Shown piece by piece: positions 1 to 7,277 of a stretch of 9,565 bases of DNA (positions are counted from its first letter, which is position 1; every line of letters begins with the position of its first letter). This DNA comes from an uncultured bacterium (GTDB lineage: Bacteria > Cyanobacteriota > Vampirovibrionia > Gastranaerophilales > Gastranaerophilaceae). Position numbers and translations under genes: made by a program. The DNA lies in contig CACXAK010000030.1 of assembly GCA_902765655.1 (NCBI GenBank), forward strand, positions 1 through 9,565. Direction: 5' to 3'. The notes under the pieces were generated by a model that was not told the origin of the DNA, ran no database searches, and saw nothing but the letters and a program-made list of their open reading frames with translations.

Positions 1-2
1 CA

Positions 3-248
3 CTTGGGTCTTTAGGAATCGGTATTGTTGCAGGTAATAAAGTTTCAAATGAGATAAACGAAAGACTTTATCATAAAAAGGTAGAACGTGGCATAAAAGC
101 AAGTGATTTTGCTCCGCACGTTGATGATTTGTGTATGTCAATTTCAATGGTAAACAGCGGATCTGAATTTGGAACGAAATTAGGCAGAATAATTCCGCTT
201 GCCTTGCTTGTTCCGGGATATGAAACCGGTACTGCAAGAGAAAAATAG
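3..248 (+). CDS. C-terminal part of unnamed membrane protein (5' end outside window)
   Basis: An open frame runs in from the left edge for 81 residues and ends at TAG 246-248. It opens with a glycine-rich hydrophobic stretch (LGSLGIGIVAG) followed by NKVSNEINERLYHKK, then a soluble part containing FAPHVDDLC. A second hydrophobic stretch (RIIPLALLVPGYETG) lies near the end. This is the look of a small integral membrane protein. I do not recognise a named family; I recall similar NKVSN-x-IN tails on unnamed proteins of gut Gastranaerophilales, but that is memory, not a search. It may share an orientation-based cluster with the next gene, but a promoter-like sequence at 259-287 suggests that gene is transcribed separately. 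No function is assigned. Confidence 0.75.
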   Translation, partial: LGSLGIGIVAGNKVSNEINERLYHKKVERGIKASDFAPHVDDLCMSISMVNSGSEFGTKLGRIIPLALLVPGYETGTAREK

Positions 249-258
249 AGTTTAATTT

Positions 259-287
259 TTGTAACGGAATAAATTTATTAATATAAA
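259..287 (+). promoter_or_regulatory. sigma-70-type promoter candidate for the 350-1480 gene
   Basis: TTGTAA at 259-264 (4 of 6 to the -35 consensus) is separated by exactly 17 bases from TATAAA at 282-287 (5 of 6 to the -10 consensus). Transcription would start near 294, giving a leader of about 55 bases before the ATG at 350. AT-rich DNA gives chance matches easily, so this is a prediction from spacing and position only. Confidence 0.5.
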
Positions 288-349
288 TTATGGCAATTAT
301 TTTTTTGTTTCTGTTTTATTATATGTGTGTAGTAATTTAAGGTGATTTT

Positions 350-1480
350 ATGAGCATTAATCCGGTAAGTAATTCGAGTACTAATAGCAGTAATTCCGCA
401 AATCTAGTTCAGGCAATAAATACAAATAGCTCAGCCTCAAAAGACAATAAGTACTCAAATGATGAAGGTATGAAAAAGAGTACCAAGTTGATGATTGGGG
501 CATCTGCTCTTGCGGCGGCTGTCATTGGCGGGGTTCTTTTACATAAAGGTATTAGTATGAGAAAAGCTGCTAAAGAAGCAGAAAAATTAGCTAAGGATTT
601 GAAGTTTGAGCAAGAAAGAATGCCAAGATTATTTAACGGTGTGGCAACGGAAGAAGAAATTGCAACAAAGCTGGAAGAAATAGGTAAACTTTCCCCTGCC
701 GAACAGAAAAAAGCATATGAGAATTTAGGTCAAGTTTGTGGATATATTCATGATTTAAAATATTGCCAAGAGTTCGGAGAGGATAAAGTAATATTGAGAC
801 GAGGCATGAAAAAATTACCGGATGATGTAAAAAAAGAAATGGCAGAAGGAAATTGGATAAAAGCGGGTGAATTATATAAAGCTCACGTTCAAGAACTGCC
901 CGAGACATTTAAGGCAAAGAATATAGGTTCTACAATTGAAGAATCCATTTCAAATGTATTTGGTGCAGAAACAAAAGTAAAACCACATACTTATGATTTA
1001 TCAAAAGAAGGTGAAGAAATTATTTCTCAAAGAAATTATGGCGGATATTATGCGGTTTCGGCAACCAAAGAAGGCATTTTATATGGTGATGTTAAAGGAA
1101 CAAGCAGTTTAGGTAGTTCATTAGTTAATGGTCATGGATTTTTTGTTTTAAAATCAACTAAGAGATTGCCAATAAAGGATGGTGCAGTCATACTACATGG
1201 TGTTAATCACGAAGGGAAGTATGTAACTTTGCTTAGAATGCCTGATACTAAAACAGATACGGCAGGGAACCCATTAATTAACACTCTCGGATTTATTTCT
1301 AAATGTAAGAAACCGACACCGGCTCAACAAGATTTGTTATCCTTAGCCCAACATCCTGAAAAGTTTGATTATTCATTAATAGATAAATTAACATTAAAAA
1401 CAGATAAGATGCCAACAGGTGCTGAGAATATGGATTATGATTTGGCTCTGTCAGTTATTCAATCCATGGCAAAGGGGTAA
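350..1480 (+). CDS. Membrane-anchored protein of unknown function, 376 aa
   Basis: The start is well supported: AAGGTG at 339-344 lies 5 bases before the ATG. Residues 1-38 are a Ser/Asn-rich, probably disordered segment. Residues about 46-64 (KLMIGASALAAAVIGGVLL) form a single Ala/Gly-rich transmembrane helix flanked by lysines, with no signal peptidase site evident. A Lys/Glu-rich helical segment, possibly a short coiled coil, follows at about 70-92. Residues 95-200 look alpha-helical. From about 212 the sequence changes to a beta-rich part with many Gly and aromatic residues (NYGGYYAVSA, GSSLVNGHGFFVLKS, VILHGVNHEGKYVTLLRMP). It ends with a helical tail (MPTGAENMDYDLALSVIQS). I recognise no catalytic motif or named family. 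The likely topology is one membrane anchor with a large soluble C-terminal domain; which side of the membrane it faces cannot be decided from sequence. It stands apart from the asmA unit, separated by 287 noncoding bases. Confidence 0.85.
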   Translation: MSINPVSNSSTNSSNSANLVQAINTNSSASKDNKYSNDEGMKKSTKLMIGASALAAAVIGGVLLHKGISMRKAAKEAEKLAKDLKFEQERMPRLFNGVATEEEIATKLEEIGKLSPAEQKKAYENLGQVCGYIHDLKYCQEFGEDKVILRRGMKKLPDDVKKEMAEGNWIKAGELYKAHVQELPETFKAKNIGSTIEESISNVFGAETKVKPHTYDLSKEGEEIISQRNYGGYYAVSATKEGILYGDVKGTSSLGSSLVNGHGFFVLKSTKRLPIKDGAVILHGVNHEGKYVTLLRMPDTKTDTAGNPLINTLGFISKCKKPTPAQQDLLSLAQHPEKFDYSLIDKLTLKTDKMPTGAENMDYDLALSVIQSMAKG

Positions 1481-1525
1481 AAATCGCATATCAGCTTATG
1501 ACCGTATAAAAAGTCCGTTATGGTT

Positions 1526-1575
1526 CAAAGCCAATAGGGTGCAAATTTTTGCACCAAACTGTAAGTTGGGCTTTG
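1526..1575. repeat. Nested palindromic repeat-like element
   Basis: Two perfect nested stems are visible: an outer 7-bp stem CAAAGCC (1526-1532) with GGCTTTG (1569-1575), and an inner 7-bp stem GGTGCAA (1538-1544) with TTGCACC (1549-1555) around a 4-base loop. Neither strand has a T-run directly after the hairpin, so it is not a convincing terminator. The style (AGGGTGC...GCACC followed by GTTGGGC) resembles short interspersed palindromic repeats found between genes in many bacteria. Copy number cannot be judged from this window. Confidence 0.5.
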
Positions 1576-1590
1576 TGCTAAAAAAATCCA

Positions 1591-1621
1591 TCCCCTCCTA
1601 GTCTCCCTCATAGGGGAGGGA
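1591..1621. repeat. Pyrimidine/purine-asymmetric imperfect hairpin, repeat-like
   Basis: The arm TCCCCTCCTA (1591-1600) can pair with TAGGGGAGGGA (1611-1621) through ten pairs, with one G-T wobble and one bulged A, around a 10-base loop. A competing smaller stem CTCCC (1603-1607) with GGGAG (1614-1618) is also possible. The composition (C-rich then G-rich) is unlike the AT-rich surroundings, which suggests an inserted or dispersed element. No T-tract follows, so a terminator role is unlikely. Confidence 0.45.
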
Positions 1622-1656
1622 CCTTGATATAAATCATTCAACCGTTCAACCAATAT

Positions 1657-1684
1657 AGATTGCTTCACTATCGCTCGTAATGAC
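1657..1684. repeat. Short dispersed repeat resembling the GTCATTGCGAG...GCAATCT type
   Basis: The segment starts AGATTGCTTCACTATCGC and continues CTCGTAATGAC. On the minus strand it begins GTCATTACGAGCGA and ends GAAGCAATCT, close to a pattern I know from intergenic short repeats in unrelated bacterial genomes (GTCATTGCGAGnnn...GAAGCAATCT). The ends ATTGC and GTAAT can pair with one G-T wobble, giving a small palindrome. Only one copy is in this window, so the repeat status rests on resemblance. Confidence 0.5.
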
Positions 1685-1709
1685 ATGATGCAATGGCTGC
1701 AGGAGCCGT

Positions 1710-1738
1710 TTGGGCATTTTAATTATTCATGATAAAAT
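1710..1738 (+). promoter_or_regulatory. Promoter candidate for the asmA-like unit
   Basis: TTGGGC at 1710-1715 is followed after 17 bases by TAAAAT at 1733-1738 (5 of 6 to the -10 consensus). The -35 is weak, matching mainly the TTG. Transcription would begin near 1745, only about 23 bases before the ATG at 1768, so the leader would be short but would include the AGGAA ribosome binding site at 1756-1760. Confidence 0.35.
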
Positions 1739-1756
1739 GTTTGATGTAGCATTTTA
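1733..1756. promoter_or_regulatory. 7-bp inverted repeat overlapping the proposed -10 site
   Basis: TAAAATG (1733-1739) and CATTTTA (1750-1756) are perfect inverted arms separated by 10 bases. The left arm coincides with the proposed -10 element and the right arm ends at the ribosome binding site. The spacing of about one and a half helical turns between arm centres would suit a dimeric repressor, but AT-rich arms of this length also occur by chance. Confidence 0.25.
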
Positions 1757-1767
1757 GGAAATTTCTT

Positions 1768-4700
1768 ATGAAAATAAATATTAATTGGAAAAAAAACGGC
1801 ATAATTTGCGGTTCTGTTATTATAGGTTTGTATATTTTATTTTTGGCTTTGCCGTTAGTTTTATCTCCTATTGCAAATTCATATTGCGAACAGATAGAGG
1901 GGATTATAAAGATGTCAACAGGATTGGAATCTCATATTGAAGGTCTTGGTGTAACTACATCTCCAAAACTTGCCGTCGGAGTTAAAATTAAGGAGTTTTC
2001 TTTATATGTTCCGAATGAAGAAGCTCCTGTTATGGAAATAGAGGACGCAAAAGCAGATTTAAGATTATTGCCGTTGGTTTTAAAAAAAATACAATTGGGT
2101 AATATCAGTGCAGGTTTAATTGAAAGTAATATAGTAATAAATAAGGATGGGGTTCCTGCAATTATTGAATATTTGCCTGAACAAAGTGAAGAATCCGAGG
2201 AATTGATGCAGTTTTTGCCGTTTGGTATAAAATTGTCAAATCATCTTCCGAATGTTCGTATAAAAGATTATAAACTTGCCTTTATTGATGCCGGAACACA
2301 AAAATCGTACTATATAGACGGAAATAATTTAAAAGTTTCCGATTTTATTCTTGATAAAAAAATAAATATTTCAACTGATGGTGAAGTTGTTTTTGATAAG
2401 CGGGTTGTTTCAAAATACGATATAAAAATTTCTAATAAAATAATGCCCAATGTTCAGCTGGACGATTTGATTTTCCCTAAAGAGGTAAAAATTGAAGAAG
2501 ATTCAGAAACAGATACAAATGAAACTAACTTTAAATTTAATATCATTGATATTTTTGAGGCGGTGAATAAAAACGGTTTAAAAGCTGATTTAAAAACTAA
2601 TATTAAAACGTCTGGGACATTCAAGAATCCTGATCAGAAAGGTGAGTTTGAACTTGTCGGTATGAGTGTTGCTGTTGATGGTAAACAGCTTCCGGAAAGT
2701 TATCTGAAGCTCTTATTTAAAGGCAAACAGACTGATATAGATTCAATTTTTTATACTTCTTCAGATATAAATGAAAAAACTCAGATTATGGGAAGTATAA
2801 AATCTTATAAAAATCGTTATGCAAATTTAACTTTTAGTTCAAATGCAAAACTTAATAATGTGGTAAGACTAATTGATTCCGTCGCAAGATCGTTTGGTTA
2901 TGATGATTTAAAAACTGTAAGTGCATCAGGGGCTGTTGATGCGGATTTTAATGTGAGTTCGGATTTAACGACCGTCACATCATCAGGTCATCTGAAAATC
3001 CCTTCTGCATCTTTAAAATACGGATTATACAATATTTTAGTCGACAATATCAATGCTGACATAAATTTGGATGAAAATAATATAAATATCAAAAATGTCG
3101 GATTTTCTGTGATGGGTCATCCTTTAAAAATTGTGGGCAAAATTTCTTCTGATGCGATTGCTGATTTAAAAATTATTGCGGAAAAACTATCTCTAAAGGG
3201 ACTTGTCGGCGCAGCAGGTCAGGTAAATTTGCTTAGTGAAAATGAATTTAATTCAGGCACAATTTCTCTGAATGCTTTAATTAAAGGGAAATTAAATGAA
3301 CTTAAACCCGATATTACTCTGAGTGCAGATAATTTGAATATTTATAATAAACCTGCTCAGGCACGGTTATTATTGACTCAGGCACTTATCAAAATATTAT
3401 TGAATAAAGATTTGATAAATGGTGATATAGATTTAAATGCATTAAAAATTAAGCACGATATGGCTTCTGTTTCAGTACCAAAAGCGCTGGTTTCAATAGA
3501 TCAAAAAAATATTAATATCAAAAATTCTTACGTAATGATAAATAATTCAAAAGTTGATGTCAGCGGGAGTGTGAAGGATTATTCAAATGCAAATATGAAT
3601 ATGGATATCAATGCAAAAGGGAATCTCGCATCTGCTGATGTTGCGGCTTTTATTCCAAAAGAATTTAAATCAATGTTTCCGTATACCGGTTCAATGCCTG
3701 TAAGTGTAGTTGCAAAAGGAAATGATAAGGTTCAGCATATTACTTTTGATTTGAGTGCAACTCCGAACGGATATATAAAATTTCTTGATATAAACAAATT
3801 AAAAGGTAAAAATACAAAAATTCATACGGATGTAAAAATTGAAAACAATTCTGCGATTCTTGAAAATTCCGGAATTTTTGCCAATTCCGACCGTATTGCG
3901 ACTTTTGATGGCGGTGTAAAGAATCTTTCCAATCCGAATATGAATATTAATATTTCTGTTCCAAAGGATGTATCGTTTCCTATTCCGGGAATGGGTAATA
4001 ATTCAAATATAACGGCTAACGGTGCGGTTAATCTTGGCGGCAATCCAATGAATCCTAAATTGAAAGGAAAAGCAAACGTCAGTGATATTTCAATAAAGGA
4101 TATGGATTTTGTTCTGTCAAATCTTGTTGCCAATATGAACGGTCAGGGGATAAGCGGCGATGCAACTGCCCAAAAGATGAAATTCGGCGGTATTATTGCA
4201 ACTAATATTTCAGGAAAATTTTCTCTTGATAATTTTACCGTATTTAATTTGAATGATTTAAAGGCAGATGTTTTTAGCGGAAAAGTCAACGGTAAGCTGA
4301 CATATCATCTGCCGACGTTTGCGTTTGGAATTGATTTTATAGGTAAGGGATTAAATTCTACCGATGCTGTATATGGTGCTGTTGGGATTCCGAAGGCACT
4401 GACAGGTACAATGAATTTTGATGCGAAATTAACATCAAAAGGGATAACTGATGTTGAAATAATTAAAAATCTGAAGGGTGATATTGATTTCGGAATTGAA
4501 AACGGAAGATTTGTCAGTATAGGTAAACTTGAAAACCTTGTTGCAGCTCAGAATATTACATCAAATTCCATATTAAAATCTGCATTATCCGCACTTACGA
4601 CTGCTGCTAATATTCAGGAAACAAATAAATTCAAATCAATTACCGGTGAAATGTCTATGGGTAACGGTAGTGCCAATATCTCATTTATAAATGTTTCAGG

Positions 4701-5430
4701 ACCGTTGATGTCGTATTATGTAAACGGGATTTATAATATTTTGCAAAATAGTGCTAATATGAAGATTTTAGGCCGTCTTGATTCAAAAGTGGTATCTTAT
4801 TTGGGACCATTAGGACAGCTATCAGCAGAAAAATTGCTCTCTTATATTCCAAAATTTGGCCCTGCAACTGCAAAATATCTTCAGCTGTTGACTCAATCGC
4901 CTAAGAAGGAAGAACTTGCTCTTATTCCTGCTCTTAGTTCGGGAAGTACAAAATATAAAGATTTCAAAGTAATTTTTAACGGTTCACTGGAAAAGGCAAC
5001 ATCTGTCAAAAGTTTTAGATGGCTTTCTACCTGTGATACAACTGAGATGAATGTTAAACAGGAAGTGCAAAATGCCGTTCAGGCCGCTAAAGATAATGTA
5101 AAAAATCAGGTGGAATCAATAAAAAACACTGCTGAAAATGTAAAATCAAATGTTAATAAAGTTGTGGAAACTCAAAAGCAAAAAGTTGAAACAGAGAAAA
5201 AAGCTGTTGAGCAGGCAAAACAGGATGTTCAAAAAATTAAGCAAAACGCAGGACAGAGTGCTATAAATTTGGGTAACTTGCTTAAAAATGCAGCTTCAAA
5301 TGCGAATAAAAAAATGGAAGTTCCTTCTGCAAAAACTGAAACTTCCGCTCCTGCCAAAACTGAAACCAAAACAGAAGTTAAAACGGAATCTTCTTCTGCT
5401 CAGACACAAGAATCTTCAAATGCCGAATAA
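1768..5430 (+). CDS. AsmA-family envelope protein with helical, charged C-terminal tail (1220 aa)
   Basis: AGGAA at 1756-1760 lies 7 bases before the ATG. Residues 11-33 form one N-terminal transmembrane helix after a short lysine-containing start, so the bulk of the chain should lie in the periplasm. Residues about 50-1090 are a long run of beta-strand repeats typical of AsmA-type proteins (recurring Asn-Met-Asn-Ile strands such as NPNMNINISVP). The conserved AsmA C-terminal region is at about 800-1085, including ENGRFVSIGKLENL near 911-924, FKSITGEMSMGNGSANI near 956-972 and YYVNGIYNI near 983-991. AsmA, TamB and YhdP relatives are groove-shaped proteins linked to lipid transport between inner and outer membranes in diderm bacteria; that role here is an inference from family. 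Unusually, residues 1094-1165 form a Lys/Glu/Gln/Asn-rich amphipathic helix (VKNQVESIKNTAENVKSNV), then a Thr/Glu/Lys/Ala/Ser tail at 1187-1220. It is the first gene of a probable three-gene unit ending at 7276. Confidence 0.85.
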   Translation: MKININWKKNGIICGSVIIGLYILFLALPLVLSPIANSYCEQIEGIIKMSTGLESHIEGLGVTTSPKLAVGVKIKEFSLYVPNEEAPVMEIEDAKADLRLLPLVLKKIQLGNISAGLIESNIVINKDGVPAIIEYLPEQSEESEELMQFLPFGIKLSNHLPNVRIKDYKLAFIDAGTQKSYYIDGNNLKVSDFILDKKINISTDGEVVFDKRVVSKYDIKISNKIMPNVQLDDLIFPKEVKIEEDSETDTNETNFKFNIIDIFEAVNKNGLKADLKTNIKTSGTFKNPDQKGEFELVGMSVAVDGKQLPESYLKLLFKGKQTDIDSIFYTSSDINEKTQIMGSIKSYKNRYANLTFSSNAKLNNVVRLIDSVARSFGYDDLKTVSASGAVDADFNVSSDLTTVTSSGHLKIPSASLKYGLYNILVDNINADINLDENNINIKNVGFSVMGHPLKIVGKISSDAIADLKIIAEKLSLKGLVGAAGQVNLLSENEFNSGTISLNALIKGKLNELKPDITLSADNLNIYNKPAQARLLLTQALIKILLNKDLINGDIDLNALKIKHDMASVSVPKALVSIDQKNINIKNSYVMINNSKVDVSGSVKDYSNANMNMDINAKGNLASADVAAFIPKEFKSMFPYTGSMPVSVVAKGNDKVQHITFDLSATPNGYIKFLDINKLKGKNTKIHTDVKIENNSAILENSGIFANSDRIATFDGGVKNLSNPNMNINISVPKDVSFPIPGMGNNSNITANGAVNLGGNPMNPKLKGKANVSDISIKDMDFVLSNLVANMNGQGISGDATAQKMKFGGIIATNISGKFSLDNFTVFNLNDLKADVFSGKVNGKLTYHLPTFAFGIDFIGKGLNSTDAVYGAVGIPKALTGTMNFDAKLTSKGITDVEIIKNLKGDIDFGIENGRFVSIGKLENLVAAQNITSNSILKSALSALTTAANIQETNKFKSITGEMSMGNGSANISFINVSGPLMSYYVNGIYNILQNSANMKILGRLDSKVVSYLGPLGQLSAEKLLSYIPKFGPATAKYLQLLTQSPKKEELALIPALSSGSTKYKDFKVIFNGSLEKATSVKSFRWLSTCDTTEMNVKQEVQNAVQAAKDNVKNQVESIKNTAENVKSNVNKVVETQKQKVETEKKAVEQAKQDVQKIKQNAGQSAINLGNLLKNAASNANKKMEVPSAKTETSAPAKTETKTEVKTESSSAQTQESSNAE

Positions 5431-5451
5431 AAGTTAAATTTTATTCATAAT

Positions 5452-5457
5452 AAGGTG
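5452..5457 (+). promoter_or_regulatory. Shine-Dalgarno AAGGTG bearing on the start of the 5469/5490 gene
   Basis: The same AAGGTG motif as in front of the gene at 350. It lies 11 bases before a TTG at 5469 and 32 bases before the first ATG at 5490. The first distance is long but usable and the second is too far, so this motif favours the TTG start. The protein sequence itself (MAIEILRKQPVKFYY) looks more natural from the ATG. Confidence 0.35.
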
Positions 5458-5468
5458 CAAAAAATATA

Positions 5469-6167
5469 TTGTTCTGTTTTAATATAAGCATGGCTATTGA
5501 GATATTGAGGAAACAACCTGTAAAATTTTATTACCAAAACGGATTCAAATTTTTTGAGCCGTTCAGAGCAGTTGATAAAAATAAAAAAACATTAGAGCTT
5601 TCATGGCGTACGAAACCGGATACTTCAATGATTATGGCTAAAAGTACTTATAATAATGACATAAGTATTTATGATATAAAAACAGCCCGTGATGGTTTTA
5701 AAGGTGTTTCAATAGTTGCAAATCCTCAGAAAAAAGAGATTGGAGAGGTTCTTAATCTTGCATCGCTTATGACGTTTAAGGAAAATAACATAAGTAATTT
5801 CAATGTTTTTGCTCTAAGAGATTACATTCAGTTTTATGCCAAATACGGCTTTAATATTGTGACAAATAATATAAATGAAATATTGCATAATCTGAAATAT
5901 TTGGCAAAGAGTAAAGATTCTGATGTCGCGTATTCGGCAAAATATTTTAAAGAACAGCTAAAACTTGGCGCAGATACTGAGCAAAAGATATTGAGCAATA
6001 ATCTTGTAAGTGATTATTTGAGAACTTTGGCCAGAAACGGAGAAAAAATTGACGGAGATGATTTGTATTCTCATACTCACATGCGATTTTCTTCTCTTGA
6101 TACAATAAGAAATAAAGATTATCTCAATGAACTTTTGGATAAACACGAAATAAATTACACATTATAA
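5469..6167 (+). CDS. Unknown protein with degenerate GNAT-acetyltransferase-like core (232 aa, or 225 from ATG 5490)
   Basis: Two starts are possible: TTG at 5469, backed by the AAGGTG at 5452, or ATG at 5490, which gives MAIEILRKQ. Counting from the TTG, residues 60-128 resemble the core of GNAT N-acetyltransferases. There is a strand with SIYDI and FKGVSIVANP, then KKEIGEVLNLASLMTFKEN in the position of the acetyl-CoA-binding loop and helix (normally Q/R-x-x-G-x-G/A), then NVFALRDYIQFYAKYGF, matching the family's closing Fy-x-KyGF element. The glycine pattern is only partly kept (IGEVL), so activity is uncertain. Residues about 135-232 form an unrelated, helical C-terminal extension. There is no signal peptide or membrane span, so it should be cytoplasmic. 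The gene starts 38 bases after the asmA-like gene and ends 2 bases before the aminotransferase ATG, which indicates co-transcription and probably translational coupling. GNAT assignment is my inference; it could be a structural relative without catalysis. Confidence 0.8.
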   Translation: MFCFNISMAIEILRKQPVKFYYQNGFKFFEPFRAVDKNKKTLELSWRTKPDTSMIMAKSTYNNDISIYDIKTARDGFKGVSIVANPQKKEIGEVLNLASLMTFKENNISNFNVFALRDYIQFYAKYGFNIVTNNINEILHNLKYLAKSKDSDVAYSAKYFKEQLKLGADTEQKILSNNLVSDYLRTLARNGEKIDGDDLYSHTHMRFSSLDTIRNKDYLNELLDKHEINYTL

Positions 6168-6169
6168 TT

Positions 6170-7276
6170 ATGAAAATAGATAAATTTAAAGTAGAAGAGT
6201 GGTTTAATAAGTACGAGCATAAGGCGTTATACGATTTGGCAGATACTTGTGTCGAATCCTTATCAATAAATGAACTTATTGATTTGACAGGGGCTGATGT
6301 AAAAGATTTATTTTCCCGTAAGCTAAATTATGGTGATATTTACGGCTCAGACAGGTTAAAAAATGCGATTTGCACAATGTATGAAAATCAAACACCTGAA
6401 AATATAACTGTAACTCATGGTGCAATAGGTGCAAATCAGCTTGTTATGCTTTCCTTAATCGAACGTGGGGATAAGGTTGTTTCGATAATTCCGACATATC
6501 AGCAACATTATGCAATCCCAAAATCAATTGGTGCTGATGTAAAAATACTTTATCTCAGAGAAGAAAATAATTGGCTTCCTGACTTAGACGAACTCGAAGA
6601 TCTTGTCGGATTGGATACAAAAATAATTTGTATGAATAATCCAAATAACCCCACAGGCGCTGTCATTTCTGAAAAAATGCTTAATAAAATCGTTCAAATT
6701 GCACAAAAATCTAATGCTTATATATTGTGCGATGAGGTATACAGAGGGCTTGAGCATAACGGGGTAATGTCAAAATCCGTGGCTGATATTTATGAAAAAG
6801 GAATATCGACAGGAAGTGTTTCAAAGGTATTTTCGCTTGCCGGTCTACGTTTGGGGTGGATTTGTGCTCCTAAAAATGTTATTACTGAGGTTAATTATCA
6901 AAGAGAATACAATACAATCAGTGTCGGGATTTTAGATGATTATTTTGCTTCTGTTGCAATTGAGAATAAAGAAAAAATTATTGAACGAAATCTAAGTAAA
7001 ATACTTGAAGGTAAAAATGTTTTATCGAAGTGGCTTAAAAATGAATCTTATTGTTCGTGTATTTTGCCTGATGGCGGAACAACTTCATTTGTAAAATACG
7101 ATATGAATATTAAATCGGCGAATTTATGCAAAAAACTTCAGGAAGATACGGGTGTGATGATTCTTCCCGGTGAAACAATGGAGCTTGACGGTTATCTGCG
7201 CATTGGCTATGGTAATAATCCAGACAAATTAGAAACGGCACTAAATATATTCTCAAACTGGATCAGACAACAATAA
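6170..7276 (+). CDS. PLP-dependent aminotransferase, class I/II (fold type I), 368 aa
   Basis: This is a full-length fold-type I enzyme expected to use pyridoxal phosphate in the cytoplasm to transfer an amino group or carry out a related reaction on an amino acid. Visible markers in order are NYGDIYGSDRLKNAI (53-67, substrate-side loop and start of the large domain), THGAIGANQ (82-90, phosphate-binding turn), Tyr110, MNNPNNPTGA (155-164, with the Asn that contacts the cofactor ring), DEVYRG (188-193, with Asp188 and Tyr191), SVSKVFSLAGLRLGW (216-230, with Lys219 as the Schiff-base lysine and Arg227 for phosphate), and YLRIGYG (342-348, with Arg344 for the substrate carboxylate). All key residues are present. 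The substrate cannot be read from sequence. The overall style resembles the aminotransferase group that includes capreomycidine synthase-like proteins, but this is a loose resemblance. No clear ribosome binding site precedes the ATG, which lies 2 bases after the upstream stop, so coupling to that gene is likely. A terminator follows immediately. Confidence 0.93.
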   Translation: MKIDKFKVEEWFNKYEHKALYDLADTCVESLSINELIDLTGADVKDLFSRKLNYGDIYGSDRLKNAICTMYENQTPENITVTHGAIGANQLVMLSLIERGDKVVSIIPTYQQHYAIPKSIGADVKILYLREENNWLPDLDELEDLVGLDTKIICMNNPNNPTGAVISEKMLNKIVQIAQKSNAYILCDEVYRGLEHNGVMSKSVADIYEKGISTGSVSKVFSLAGLRLGWICAPKNVITEVNYQREYNTISVGILDDYFASVAIENKEKIIERNLSKILEGKNVLSKWLKNESYCSCILPDGGTTSFVKYDMNIKSANLCKKLQEDTGVMILPGETMELDGYLRIGYGNNPDKLETALNIFSNWIRQQ

Positions 7277-7277
7277 A

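Noticed and set aside
265..312. AT-only inverted repeat followed by T-run as a terminator for the first partial gene
   Set aside because: The stem (AATTTA/TAAATT) has no GC pairs and would be unstable; the T-run alone is common in this AT-rich DNA.
633..908. Minus-strand open frame inside the 350-1480 gene
   Set aside because: Leu/Phe/His-rich translation, antisense to a well-supported gene with a good ribosome binding site.
1538..1555. Hairpin GGTGCAA/TTGCACC as a terminator for the 350-1480 gene
   Set aside because: No T-tract follows on either strand, so it fits a palindromic repeat better than intrinsic termination.
1419..1601. Open frame overlapping the end of the 350-1480 gene and running into the repeat region
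   Set aside because: It is out of frame with the better-supported gene, has Trp/Arg-rich low-plausibility sequence, and its second half translates the palindromic repeats.
3822..4133. Minus-strand open frame inside the AsmA-family gene
   Set aside because: It is antisense to conserved beta-repeat coding sequence and is explained by the codon bias of the real gene.
5958..6146. Minus-strand open frame of 62 codons inside the GNAT-like gene
   Set aside because: It is antisense to the C-terminal helical extension and its Ile/Ser-rich translation shows no protein-like features.
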